Source: PALSA-693 sp963780345
GTDB taxonomy: Bacteria > Actinomycetota > Acidimicrobiia > Acidimicrobiales > Palsa-688
Length of the DNA: 64,000 nt
Reading direction: 5' to 3'
NCBI GenBank assembly: GCA_963780345.1
Contig: CAWABU010000004.1
Location: 248,001-312,000, forward strand
Below are positions 1 through 8,847 of this stretch, piece by piece (position 1 is the stretch's first letter; the number at the start of each line of letters is the position of its first letter). The notes under the pieces are model-generated. The model made no database searches, was not told the DNA's origin, and saw only the letters and a program-made list of their open reading frames with translations. The translations under genes and the position numbers were made by a program.

Positions 1-81
1 GCCGGACGATCGCCTGGCCTACCACCGCCGTGTGGTGGCCTCTTGACGCCGACGCCCCACCGCGCCCTCGCCCGCCATTTT

Positions 82-117
82 TGATATCTTTGTCGCGTAT
101 TACGCGCCTTTTATAAC
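82..117 (+). promoter_or_regulatory. AT-rich promoter region with odd-centred palindrome upstream of the GlsB-like gene
   Basis: This short AT-rich island contrasts with the GC-rich surroundings. It contains a perfect palindrome CGCGTA-T-TACGCG at 94-106, directly followed by TATAAC at 112-117, which resembles a -10 hexamer. It lies about 70 bases before the ATG at 186. A role as promoter or operator is inferred only. Confidence 0.3.
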
Positions 118-185
118 ACAAACCGCGCAGACACCGGGCCCCATCAACCGCTTGACCCAAGGCGCCGAAGGGTAGGGGTACAGGC

Positions 186-485
186 ATGCTGACCCTGATC
201 CTTTTTCTGGCCCTGTCCGGGCTCATCGTCGGAGCGCTGGGCCGCCTGTTGGTGCCCGGCCCAAACCCGATCGGGATCTTCCGGACGATTCTCGTCGGCA
301 TAGCTGGTTCTTTTCTTGGCGGCCTGGTGGGCCACCTTCTGTTCGGCTGGCGCTACCGGTACTCAGGTTTGCTGGGCTTGGTGCTGGCGGTGGTCTTCAC
401 CGCCCTGATCGTGTACCTCATCGACGGGCGGCAGCGGCGCGGCACCGGATACCCGACGGGCCGGAGGCGCTCCAGCTGGCGCTGA
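186..485 (+). CDS. GlsB/YeaQ/YmgE family stress-response membrane protein
   Basis: A 99-aa very hydrophobic protein with three predicted membrane spans (about residues 2-20, 30-50 and 56-76) and a basic, arginine-rich tail. The pattern GALGRLLVPGPNP near residues 17-28, followed by small glycine-rich helices (GIAGSFLGG), is typical of the transglycosylase-associated family (GlsB/YeaQ/YmgE), whose members are small inner-membrane stress proteins of unknown biochemistry. Length fits the family (80-100 aa). It stands alone, after an AT-rich promoter-like stretch. Family call is good; physiological role is not known. Confidence 0.75.
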   Translation: MLTLILFLALSGLIVGALGRLLVPGPNPIGIFRTILVGIAGSFLGGLVGHLLFGWRYRYSGLLGLVLAVVFTALIVYLIDGRQRRGTGYPTGRRRSSWR

Positions 486-521
486 CACCGGCGAGGGCTG
501 ATCGCGGCTGACCGCGGCCGA

Positions 522-665
522 CTATCCCTCGCCGAGGACGATGTTGGCAGGGATGTCGGGCCGCTCCGGGTAGGGGCCGACGGCGTGCGAGCTCACCTTG
601 CGATGGCTCTGCTCCGACGCTGAAAGAGTTTCGCGGGCGTAGATGCTCGGCGAGTGGGATTCCAT
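522..665 (-). CDS. Small hypothetical protein (47 aa)
   Basis: A short minus-strand frame starts at ATG 665, preceded by GGAGGG about ten bases upstream, and ends at TAG 522-524. About 80 percent of its codons end in G or C, as real genes here do, which argues for coding. The product is hydrophilic, has no membrane segment and no motif I recognise; it ends in IPANIVLGEG. An in-frame ATG at 683 would add six residues. It is monocistronic, between the GlsB-like gene and the halogenase-like gene. Function unknown; it may be a peptide or an unrelated small protein. Confidence 0.4.
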   Translation of the reverse strand: MESHSPSIYARETLSASEQSHRKVSSHAVGPYPERPDIPANIVLGEG

Positions 666-806
666 GATCACTTGACCCTCCATGATTCGTTGTGGTGACA
701 CAGCCTTGACTTCAGGCTCTTTCTGACTGCAAGGTCACGGCGCGGGCGGCGGCGCTTTCAGGGCCACGGGACGCGGCTGCGCTGCTCGCCCGGTGCCTCT
801 GGCCGC

Positions 807-2465
807 CTACATGCCGAGGACGCTGAAGGTCTCCTGCAAGTGGGCGCTCTGATCCGCCAGGCCGCGCAGCTCCTGACGGGCGAAGGTGTCGGCCAGGCCA
901 GGATTGGACTTGCCGGCCCGGACCACGATCTCGGCCGCCACACCCTCCAGCAGTTTCAGGTTGGATCGCAGGGTGGCGTCAAACTCGTCGCCCCGGCGGG
1001 TGTCGAGCAGGGCCCGGTTAAGTCCGATCAGGGTGGCGTTGGCCGACTGGTTGAGGAAGGCATTGACCGTCGGGGGCTCGTCGACTCCATGCCAGGCCAG
1101 GAAGTACTCCTGCATGATCCGGTTCAGAACGACCGCCCGCTCGAGGTCGCGCCGCACCCGCACCAGCGCCTCGAGGTCAGTGAGGATGTCGTTGAAGACG
1201 ATCAGTCCCTCGACCGCCCAGTAGAAGAGGTAGTCCCAGGTGACCTTGACCGGCATCACCCGGGGGTTGCCCCAGATGGGGTACATCCCTTCGTAGAGCG
1301 AGAGGCTGCTACGGAAGAAGGAAAAGTACATGCGCTCGTAGAACGGGGCCAGGGAGTTGATCTTTTCCCCGTCGAGATCACGGCAGGCCAGGTCCGTGAT
1401 GTAGGTGTTGCTCATGGCAATGAAGTCGCTACCCGGGGAGTAGAAGGGATCGAGAAAGACCCCGGCATCGCCGGTCAAGGCCCAGCGATCCGCCGAGAAC
1501 ACGGTCCGGCTGCTGTGGGCGTAGTGCTTGACCGCCAGGAAGTCCTGCACCTCGGCCCCGCCCGCCAGCTTGGCCCTGATGTTCGCAGCACACTCCGGTT
1601 GGTGCTGATCCAGCCAGGCCAGCGACTTGTCCAGCGAGTTGTAGGTGCCGAGCGGGTGGATGGCAGGGTCGGCGACGATGCCGATGGACGTGGACCCTGA
1701 GGACAACGGGATCAGCCACACCCAGTAGCCGGTACCCATCAGGTGGTTGGTGCTCAGGTAGCGGGGACCTTCGGTTTGCCCGCGGGCCCGCCACCGCGGG
1801 TCGTCGGAAAACTCTTCGATGTCCACCAGGCAGTTGACCCGAAACCAGGCCGCGTTGGCGTCGTGGCCGACCGTTTCCGCCAGGCCCAGACGCCGCTTCA
1901 GCAGCCCGGCCCGGCCCGCGGCGTCCACCACCCAGCCTGCGGACAGGGAGCGGGCCTCGTCGGCGACCCGGTACTCGACATCGTGGCGGCGGCCGCTCTT
2001 GCGCAACTCGAAGCTCTCGACCCGGGCCTGATCCACCACCTCGACCCCATACGATCGGGCCTCGGTCACGAGAAAGTTCTCGAACTTGCCCCGGTCGAGC
2101 TGATAGCTCGGGGCCGGCGGCCACTTGGCCGGGCCGACCTCCAACCCGCCACCCAAGCCGGAGCAGACACCTTCCCCTCGTGTCTCGGTGGAACGGAAGT
2201 AGAAGCGCAGGCCGTACTTCGGCAACTGGTGTTGCTCGATGTGGTCTCGCAAGCCCAGCGTTTCCCCGAAGTAATGGGCGCCGATCTCCACCGAAGACTC
2301 ACCGACCTTGTGGGCCGCCTCCGGCGCCGGGCGCCGTCCCTTCTCGAGCACGATCACGCTCGTGGTGGGCCGGCGTCGTTTGATCTGGATCGCCAGCGTC
2401 AGGCCGGCCAGGCCGCCACCGAGAACGGCCACGTCGTAGTAAGGGGTCGATGTGTCGGCTTGCAT
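807..2465 (-). CDS. Flavin-dependent halogenase-like FAD oxidoreductase
   Basis: A 552-aa flavoprotein. It has an N-terminal FAD dinucleotide-binding motif (GGGLAG, about residues 16-21), a KVGESS segment near residue 53, a lysine in LPKYGLRF (K83) where the phenol/pyrrole halogenases carry their catalytic Lys, and a WxWxIP signature as WVWLIP at residues 248-253. These are hallmarks of the tryptophan/phenolic halogenase superfamily, which uses FADH2, O2 and halide; relatives without halogenase activity also exist. ATG 2465 is chosen over a longer frame because AGGAG lies just upstream and the FAD motif is then correctly placed. It is divergent from the FabG-like gene and is probably the tailoring enzyme of the adjacent polyketide locus. 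A flavin reductase partner was not seen. Confidence 0.7.
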   Translation of the reverse strand: MQADTSTPYYDVAVLGGGLAGLTLAIQIKRRRPTTSVIVLEKGRRPAPEAAHKVGESSVEIGAHYFGETLGLRDHIEQHQLPKYGLRFYFRSTETRGEGVCSGLGGGLEVGPAKWPPAPSYQLDRGKFENFLVTEARSYGVEVVDQARVESFELRKSGRRHDVEYRVADEARSLSAGWVVDAAGRAGLLKRRLGLAETVGHDANAAWFRVNCLVDIEEFSDDPRWRARGQTEGPRYLSTNHLMGTGYWVWLIPLSSGSTSIGIVADPAIHPLGTYNSLDKSLAWLDQHQPECAANIRAKLAGGAEVQDFLAVKHYAHSSRTVFSADRWALTGDAGVFLDPFYSPGSDFIAMSNTYITDLACRDLDGEKINSLAPFYERMYFSFFRSSLSLYEGMYPIWGNPRVMPVKVTWDYLFYWAVEGLIVFNDILTDLEALVRVRRDLERAVVLNRIMQEYFLAWHGVDEPPTVNAFLNQSANATLIGLNRALLDTRRGDEFDATLRSNLKLLEGVAAEIVVRAGKSNPGLADTFARQELRGLADQSAHLQETFSVLGM

Positions 2466-2614
2466 GTCGTCTCCTGATCGTCGACCTACGCCATGGGAGA
2501 CGCCGGTGTGGCGCCAACGAATACGACGCTCCGCCACTCGGCCAGCCCGCCAGCCGGTATCTGGGATCGCGCCAGGTGAATCTCCCGGTTTGTGCTTGTC
2601 GACAGGGAGCTGCC

Positions 2615-3376
2615 ATGAACCTTCACCACCAGGTGGCCATCGTCACCGGCGGATCGCGCGGTATCGGCCGGGCGATTGCCCTTCAGCTGGCCGAGGCCGG
2701 CGCGTCCGTCGCGGTCAACTACCGCTCGCGCCGCGAGGAGGCTGAGAAGGTCGTCGCGGAGATAGCGGCGGCCGGAGGGCAGGCGGTGGCCATCGAGGCT
2801 GACGTGGCCGAATACGACCAGGCCCAACACCTGGTCCAGAGGACCATCGACGAGCTCGGTGGTCTTCACGTGGTCGTCAACAACGCCGGCATCACCCGGG
2901 ACGGGCTCCTGTGCCAGATGGACCCCGACGACTGGATCGAGGTCATGAGGGTCAACTTCGGCGGGGTGTTCAACGGCATTCGGGCCGCCTCGGATCACCT
3001 GATGCGCCAGGCGCAGGGCAGCATCGTCAACGTCTCTTCGGTGATGGGCGAGCGAGCGTGGATCGGCGAATCCAACTATGCGGCGTCGAAGGGCGCGGTC
3101 AACGCCTTGACCCGCTGCGCGGCGCTGGAGCTGGCCCGCTTCGGAATCCGGGTCAACGCCGTCCTGGCCGGCTTCACCGTGACCGAAATGGTGCAACCCC
3201 TGATCGAACGCAACGGCAAGACCCTCCGCCAGCAGATTCCGATCCGCCGGTTTGCCGAGGCACCGCAGATCGCCCGCGCTGTCCTCTTCCTGGCCAGCGA
3301 CGCGTCCGACTACATGACCGGGTCCCTGGTCTCGGTCGATGGCGGAGCCTCCTCGACCCTCGGACTCGGCCGCTAA
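2615..3376 (+). CDS. fabG: 3-oxoacyl-ACP reductase-like SDR (FabG family ketoreductase)
   Basis: A 253-aa classical short-chain dehydrogenase. It shows the NAD(P)-binding motif TGGSRGIG (about residues 10-17), the NNAG motif (about residue 90), catalytic Ser in NVSSVMGE (about residues 139-146) and YxxxK as YAASKG (about 155-160). Length and the C-terminal GSLVSVDGG are typical of FabG. ATG 2615 follows AGGGAG. It would reduce beta-ketoacyl-ACP intermediates made by the ketosynthases encoded downstream; this is the only ketoreductase visible in the locus. It is transcribed away from the halogenase-like gene, sharing a 149-bp intergenic region. The SDR family is certain; the substrate is inferred from context. 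Confidence 0.8.
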   Translation: MNLHHQVAIVTGGSRGIGRAIALQLAEAGASVAVNYRSRREEAEKVVAEIAAAGGQAVAIEADVAEYDQAQHLVQRTIDELGGLHVVVNNAGITRDGLLCQMDPDDWIEVMRVNFGGVFNGIRAASDHLMRQAQGSIVNVSSVMGERAWIGESNYAASKGAVNALTRCAALELARFGIRVNAVLAGFTVTEMVQPLIERNGKTLRQQIPIRRFAEAPQIARAVLFLASDASDYMTGSLVSVDGGASSTLGLGR

Positions 3377-3462
3377 GAGTCCGGGGCCGGCCCGGCCCGG
3401 TTCGCGCCGCCGCCGGCGGCGCAGCGGTAGCGGCCGAGCCTCCCCGACGCCGCCCTCGGCCG

Positions 3463-5145
3463 CTACGACCCGCCGTCGCCGGGCGGCCCGTCGCCCCCGG
3501 GCGGGCCGACCCCATAGCGGCCCGGGGCTATGACCCCGTGCGGATCCAGAGCCTCTTTCAACTGATCAGCGACGCGGTGGAAGGCCGGGGCGCCGGCAAG
3601 GATCCGGTCGCTGTAGCCCACGCTCGTCCGGTACTGCGGGTAACCGGCGGCCGCGGTCAGATCAGCCAGCTCCTCGTAGACCGCCTTCGACGCCTGGCGC
3701 TCGCGGTCGGAGTGGCGGTCGAAGAAGATCTCGATCAGACACAGGGTCGAGCGTTCGTTGACCATGATGAACGCGACCGACAGATCCAGGCCGTGCTTCT
3801 CGAAGACCGGCTCCACCAGCTGGAGCAATTCCTGGGTGTGGCGGCCGGTGAGTGGCGAGACGACGGCCAGCCAGGTGAGGCCGGCGCCGTCGCGGGCGGG
3901 GTCCACGTCCCGCTCGGGCCGCCATGGCATCTTGAAGTAGGCGAAGCGAACGATGAAGTCGCCGGGGACGCCCTGCAGGATCGAGTACAGGTGGGGGAGA
4001 ACACCCAGCCGCTCGAGCGACGATCCCGTGAGCCGGGACAGAAGAGGTGTTACGCCGGGCACGCTCCGGGCCGCGCCCCAGAATCGCAGGACTCCGGACA
4101 GTAGCCCCATCTTTCTGGCGTTGAAGAACGTGACCTTGCCAAAGGGCTTCAGGGCGTCGGAAACAGCCCGACGGGCCACGCAGACCTGGGCGGCACTGCC
4201 ATACAGGCCCCCGACGACCGTCCAGGGCGTGACCCGATAGCGGCGCTGAAGCTGGTCTCTGACGTCGCCGGGCAGGCGCCCGGCGCCGGCGGTGAGATGG
4301 TAGGGGTACTGGATCATCTGCGCCAGAGTGAGGATGTCGTTGACGACATGCACGTTGGCGGGCAGCAGACGGCGCAGGGTCAGGCCGCGGATGGCATCCA
4401 TCACCGCCGGTTGATGACCGGGGTCGGCGACCTCGCAAACGAAAGTCTCGAAGGCCTCGGGCTCCGGCAGAAGCCACACCCCGGCCTGGGTGACGATCCC
4501 GAGGTTGGACTGACTGAACAGGCCTTCGAGGTAAGGACCGGTACCCCACTTATAGGTGTGCGCAGTGAGCGACCCGGGCGCGCCGCCGCCGGTTTGTACC
4601 ACCGTGCCGTCGGCCATTACCACCTCGAGGCCGCACAGGTGGCCGAAATGGTCCCAGTAGGGGGTGTAGCCCACACCGCGCTCCAGGGCGTTGCCGATGA
4701 CGCTGGCCTCCGGGGTGGAGTCGGTGCAGTCGGTCCATAGCTTGCTCCCGCGCTGATCCAGGTGTTCCCGCAGCTGACGCTGGGTGACGCCAGGCTCGAT
4801 GACCGCGTAGGCCAGCTCCTCGTCCACTTCGACGATCCGATTCATGCGCTCCAGGACCACGATCACCGCGCCCCGCCGGTAGGCCATCGTCGCGCCGTAA
4901 CCCCAGTTCTTGCCGCGACTGAAGGGCCACACCTCCAGGTCGAACTCGGCCGCGACCCGGACCGTCTCGGCGACCTGCCCGGTGTCGGCGGGAAACACGA
5001 TGACAGCCGGCACCCGGTGCCAGAGGCTGGTGTCCCGGGTATGGGTCGTGATGGCGTCCCGGTCGGTGCGGACGTGCTCGGCCCCGAGCGCGGCGCGCAG
5101 ACGGGCCAGCGCCTCGGCCGGCACGGACGGGGGTTGGTCGTCCAT
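3463..5145 (-). CDS. VAO/4-cresol dehydrogenase-family FAD-linked oxidase
   Basis: A 560-aa protein with an N-terminal FAD-binding (PCMH-type) domain and a C-terminal oxidase cap. Segments such as WPFSRGKNWGYG, VIEPGVTQRQL, NALERGVGYTPY and GHLCGLEVVMADG match the vanillyl-alcohol oxidase / 4-cresol dehydrogenase / eugenol hydroxylase group, which oxidises para-substituted phenols, often with covalently bound FAD. ATG 5145 is preferred; a GTG at 5205 would extend it by 20 residues. It is divergent from the SARP regulator, 90 bp apart, which suggests co-regulation. A phenolic substrate would fit an aryl-containing product, but that is inference. Confidence 0.72.
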   Translation of the reverse strand: MDDQPPSVPAEALARLRAALGAEHVRTDRDAITTHTRDTSLWHRVPAVIVFPADTGQVAETVRVAAEFDLEVWPFSRGKNWGYGATMAYRRGAVIVVLERMNRIVEVDEELAYAVIEPGVTQRQLREHLDQRGSKLWTDCTDSTPEASVIGNALERGVGYTPYWDHFGHLCGLEVVMADGTVVQTGGGAPGSLTAHTYKWGTGPYLEGLFSQSNLGIVTQAGVWLLPEPEAFETFVCEVADPGHQPAVMDAIRGLTLRRLLPANVHVVNDILTLAQMIQYPYHLTAGAGRLPGDVRDQLQRRYRVTPWTVVGGLYGSAAQVCVARRAVSDALKPFGKVTFFNARKMGLLSGVLRFWGAARSVPGVTPLLSRLTGSSLERLGVLPHLYSILQGVPGDFIVRFAYFKMPWRPERDVDPARDGAGLTWLAVVSPLTGRHTQELLQLVEPVFEKHGLDLSVAFIMVNERSTLCLIEIFFDRHSDRERQASKAVYEELADLTAAAGYPQYRTSVGYSDRILAGAPAFHRVADQLKEALDPHGVIAPGRYGVGPPGGDGPPGDGGS

Positions 5146-5235
5146 CCGCGGATCGTAGCGCCGCCTTCTCGGGCTGGCCGTAAAGGCATTGTCCGAGACC
5201 CGCACCTTGCACCTGGCTCCGGGCGCGCTTTACTG

Positions 5236-8200
5236 ATGAACGTGGTCGACGCTGGCGGACTCCACTTCGGTTTACTGGGCCCGCTGGTCGTGTTCGGACC
5301 AAACGGTCCGATCACGGTGCGGGGGCCGAGACAGCGGGCCCTGCTCATCCGGCTCCTGATCGAGGCCAACCAGCCCGTATCGGCGGTCCGGCTGGTGGAC
5401 GATCTCTGGAACGGGGCCCCGCCCGAGAGCGCCCCCAACACTCTGCAGACCTACGTTTCCCGCCTCCGCCAGGTGCTCGGGCCCGACCGCATCAAGAGCC
5501 GGCATCGGGGCTACCGGATAGAGGTCGGCCCGGACGAGCTCGATTCGGTGTTGTTCGAGCAGGAGCTCCGTCAGGGTTCGGAGCGCCTGGCAGCTGGGGC
5601 GCCGGCGGCCGCCGCGGCGGTGCTGGATCGAGCCGTGGCCCGCTGGCGAGGAGATGCCCTCGCTGACGCCTCGGGCGCGCTCTGGGCCGTCGCCGAGGTC
5701 ACCCGGCTCGGCGAACTCCAGGGCCAGGCTTGGGATCAATGGAGTGAAGCGCACCTGGCCCTGGGGGACCACCAGCAGGTGGTCACTGCGGCCGAGGCAG
5801 CCGTGGCCCGTGACCCATTGCGCGAGAGCATGTGGCGGCACCTGATGCTGGCGCTGTATCGCAGCGGGCGCCAGGCGGACGCCTTGCGTGCGTTTCGCCG
5901 TCTGGGCCAGGCCCTGGGGGAGCTGGGGCTTGAGCCCGGGCGTGAGACCCGGGCCCTCGAGGAGGCCATCCTCCTCCAGAAGCCGGAGCTCGACCCGGCC
6001 GATGCCGAAATGGCCGGGCGCCGGCCTCCTCCCGTCCCCGCTTTCCCCGGTGACACCCCCCGCATCGCTGCGGCACCGGTGCCGGCCGCGGTGGGAGTCG
6101 CTCGCCGAGGCCATTTTGTGGGCCGCAAGGAGGAATGGGCCGGCCTGGATCGGGCCTGGGAGCTCGCCGTCAAGGGTCTGGGCCGGGTGGTGGCGGTGTC
6201 CGGTGAAGCCGGCATCGGTAAGACCCGCCTCGTAGCCGAGTTCGCGGCGCAGGTGAGCCTGGACGACGGCCTGGTGCTATGGGGTCGATGCGACGAGCAA
6301 GCCTCGGCCTACCAGCCCTTCGCCGAAATGCTCACCGCCTACCTGGACGGCTGCCCGGATGAGACCCTGGCCAGGGTCCTGGCCGACGACGGTCCTGAGG
6401 TGGTCAGGCTGGTGCCCTCCCTCCTCCGGCGGCTCCCGGAGTTGACGCCGCCGGCCCTCTCCGACCTGGAAGCCGACCGCGACCGTCTGCTCGATGCTCT
6501 GATCAGGCTGCTCCGCCGGGTATCCGAGCAGCAACCGGTGCTGATGGTCGTCGACGACCTGCACTTGGCGCCCCGCGACACGCTGACCCTCTTGCGCCAC
6601 CTGGCCCAGCGCCTGTCCACGGCTCCGCTGCTGACCATGCTCACCTACCGGGACACCGAGATATCGGAAGGTCACGCCCTGCACGACCTGCGGGCCTACT
6701 TGACCATCGAGGACCTGCTCGAACCGGTACACCTCGTGGGGCTGGACAGCGACGCGGTGACGGAGCTGGCCGTGGCCGAAGGAACCCTGGCCTGTGCGGG
6801 AGCACCCCCTGCCGATCTGCAGGAGAGAACGGGCGGGAATCCGTTCTTCTGCCTGCAGCTGGTCCGACACCTGGGCGAAGGGGCCAAAGGCACCGGGCCG
6901 CCGGTCGGAGTCCGGGACGTGGTCCGCCAGCGGGTCGAGCGGCTCGGTCCTCCGGCCCGGGCCATGCTCCAGGTGGCCGCCGTCGCCGGGATGGCCTTTG
7001 ACGTCTCGCTGCTCAATAAGCTGGCGCCCGGACCCACCGACCCGGAGGACCTGGTCCCGATTCTCGAGGCGGCCGTCGCGGCCCGGCTCCTGGACGAAGT
7101 GGCGGAGCGGCCGGGCCAGTTTCGGTTCGTCCACGCCCTGGTGCAGGAGACGCTGCACGATGAGGTGTCCGCCGTGAGACGGGCGACCCTGCATCGACGC
7201 ATCGCCGAGGTCCTGGCCGCCCGGGCCCAACCGGCCGCGGTGGTGGCCCACCACATGGCGCTGGGCGCGTCCACCGAAGTGATCCCCGAGGTGGTCATGT
7301 GGTCGCAGCGGGCCGCCGCCGAGCAGGTGGGCATGCTCGCCTTCGACGACGCCCTCGACACCCTGCGCCGGGCCGTCGCCCTGGTGGATACCTGGTCCCC
7401 CGCCGACCACGGGGCTCGGGCCTCTCTGCACCTGACCCTGGCCTTCCTGCTCGGGGTCCTCGGCGACGCGGCCGGTCAGAAGGACTACGCCGCCCTCGCC
7501 GCCGCCGACGCCCACGCCGCCGGCTCCCTGGTGATGCTGGTCGACGCGGCCATCGAGCGGGCCACGTGGAGCGATACCGGCACGGACAATCCCGTGACCC
7601 GGCAGCTGCTCGACGCGGCCCGAACCGCCGCCAACGCCAAGGATCCGGCCCTCCTGCCAACCCTGCTGGCCGTGTCGGCGTGGCACGACAGGGCCACCGG
7701 CAGCGGGGGCACTGACACGGATCCCCTCGCCACAGAGGCGGAGGAGCTGGCCCGGGCCCAGGGCGATCCGGCCCAGATCTTTGAAGTGCTTTACTACCGG
7801 GCCCTGGTTCTCCAGGGAGGAGCGGCCCTCGAAGAGCAGCGCCGGATTGCGGCCGAGATGCAGGACATTCAGGCCCGTCTGGGACCAGACCTCTGGCAGG
7901 CGCCCACCACCCACGTGGCCCGGATGAAGCTCCTGCTCGGTGTCCCTGATTTCCATCTCGGCTGGTGGGACCCGACCAGCTGGCTGCGGTTCCGGGCCGT
8001 GGTCGCGCTACAAGGCGGCGACATGGCAGCCTTCGTCCACGACCTCGAGGCTGCCACCGAAAGCTGGGGTACCCGGTCGCGGCAAATGGGGGCGATTCTC
8101 GCTATGTGGCGAGGCTTGCAGGCGCTCCTCGAGGGCCGGTTCGCCGAGGCCGAGCCTCATATGAATGCGATACTCGAGCTGGCCGGGAAGGACCGAAAGT

Positions 8201-8847
8201 TCGTCACCACCTGGGCCGGCATGCAGTTTCAGCTGGCCCGGGAACGGGGCGAGTCCGAAGGGATGCGCCTACTGCTCGAATCGGCGATTGCCGAGACGCC
8301 CGGGATCGTGGCCTTTCAGGCCGGATTGGCGGTGCTGCTCGCGGATGCCGGAGAGCTGGATTCGGCGGCTTCGATCGTCGAGTCGCTCGGTTCCGACCTG
8401 TCCCCATTGCGGTCGGCCATCGCCCCCTCGACCGTCATGGCCGAGCTCGCGGAGGTAGTGGGCCGGCTCGGGGACCGGGCCCGGGCCGAACAGCTCCACG
8501 CTTCGCTACTGCCCACCCACGGTCAGCTGATCGTCGTCACGTGGGGCTCGTTCGTGCTCGGGGCCGCCGACCGCTACCTCGCCATCCTGGCTGACACCCT
8601 CGAAGACTGGCGCCAGGCGGACGAGCTGTTCGAGGCGGCGCTGAGGCTGGAGGAGTCCGTGGGCGGAGACCCCCTCGCCACCCGCACCCGTCTGTGCTGG
8701 GCCCGCTGTTTGCTGGCGAGAGGCGAAGGCGCCGACCGGCCAGCGGCCGCTGTCCTTCTGCAGCGGGCGGCCGCCGACGCCGCCCGCCTCGGAATGGCCG
8801 GTGTGGTCAGCGAGGTCAGCGCCCTGCAGGAGACGCTGGAACGCTGA
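5236..8847 (+). CDS. SARP-type transcriptional activator with BTAD, AAA ATPase and TPR-like C-terminus
   Basis: A 1203-aa regulator. Residues 1-105 form an OmpR-like winged helix (TVRGPRQRALLIRLL, then QTYVSRLRQVLG), followed by a bacterial transcriptional activation domain (DPLRESMWRHLMLALYRSG region, to about 250). An STAND-like ATPase follows with Walker A GEAGIGKT near residue 323 and Walker B LMVVDDLH near 436. The remainder is alpha-helical, TPR-like. This AfsR-like architecture typifies pathway-specific activators of antibiotic clusters. ATG 5236 places the wHTH at the N-terminus; upstream codons in frame belong to the shadow of the opposite gene. Its 3' end overlaps the antiporter end by 32 bp, tail to tail. 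It probably controls the neighbouring biosynthetic operons. Confidence 0.85.
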   Translation: MNVVDAGGLHFGLLGPLVVFGPNGPITVRGPRQRALLIRLLIEANQPVSAVRLVDDLWNGAPPESAPNTLQTYVSRLRQVLGPDRIKSRHRGYRIEVGPDELDSVLFEQELRQGSERLAAGAPAAAAAVLDRAVARWRGDALADASGALWAVAEVTRLGELQGQAWDQWSEAHLALGDHQQVVTAAEAAVARDPLRESMWRHLMLALYRSGRQADALRAFRRLGQALGELGLEPGRETRALEEAILLQKPELDPADAEMAGRRPPPVPAFPGDTPRIAAAPVPAAVGVARRGHFVGRKEEWAGLDRAWELAVKGLGRVVAVSGEAGIGKTRLVAEFAAQVSLDDGLVLWGRCDEQASAYQPFAEMLTAYLDGCPDETLARVLADDGPEVVRLVPSLLRRLPELTPPALSDLEADRDRLLDALIRLLRRVSEQQPVLMVVDDLHLAPRDTLTLLRHLAQRLSTAPLLTMLTYRDTEISEGHALHDLRAYLTIEDLLEPVHLVGLDSDAVTELAVAEGTLACAGAPPADLQERTGGNPFFCLQLVRHLGEGAKGTGPPVGVRDVVRQRVERLGPPARAMLQVAAVAGMAFDVSLLNKLAPGPTDPEDLVPILEAAVAARLLDEVAERPGQFRFVHALVQETLHDEVSAVRRATLHRRIAEVLAARAQPAAVVAHHMALGASTEVIPEVVMWSQRAAAEQVGMLAFDDALDTLRRAVALVDTWSPADHGARASLHLTLAFLLGVLGDAAGQKDYAALAAADAHAAGSLVMLVDAAIERATWSDTGTDNPVTRQLLDAARTAANAKDPALLPTLLAVSAWHDRATGSGGTDTDPLATEAEELARAQGDPAQIFEVLYYRALVLQGGAALEEQRRIAAEMQDIQARLGPDLWQAPTTHVARMKLLLGVPDFHLGWWDPTSWLRFRAVVALQGGDMAAFVHDLEAATESWGTRSRQMGAILAMWRGLQALLEGRFAEAEPHMNAILELAGKDRKFVTTWAGMQFQLARERGESEGMRLLLESAIAETPGIVAFQAGLAVLLADAGELDSAASIVESLGSDLSPLRSAIAPSTVMAELAEVVGRLGDRARAEQLHASLLPTHGQLIVVTWGSFVLGAADRYLAILADTLEDWRQADELFEAALRLEESVGGDPLATRTRLCWARCLLARGEGADRPAAAVLLQRAAADAARLGMAGVVSEVSALQETLER

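Noticed and set aside
6277..7956. A 559-codon minus-strand frame inside the SARP regulator gene
   Set aside because: Low-complexity Gly/Arg/Gln-rich shadow; the plus strand carries Walker motifs and a wHTH.
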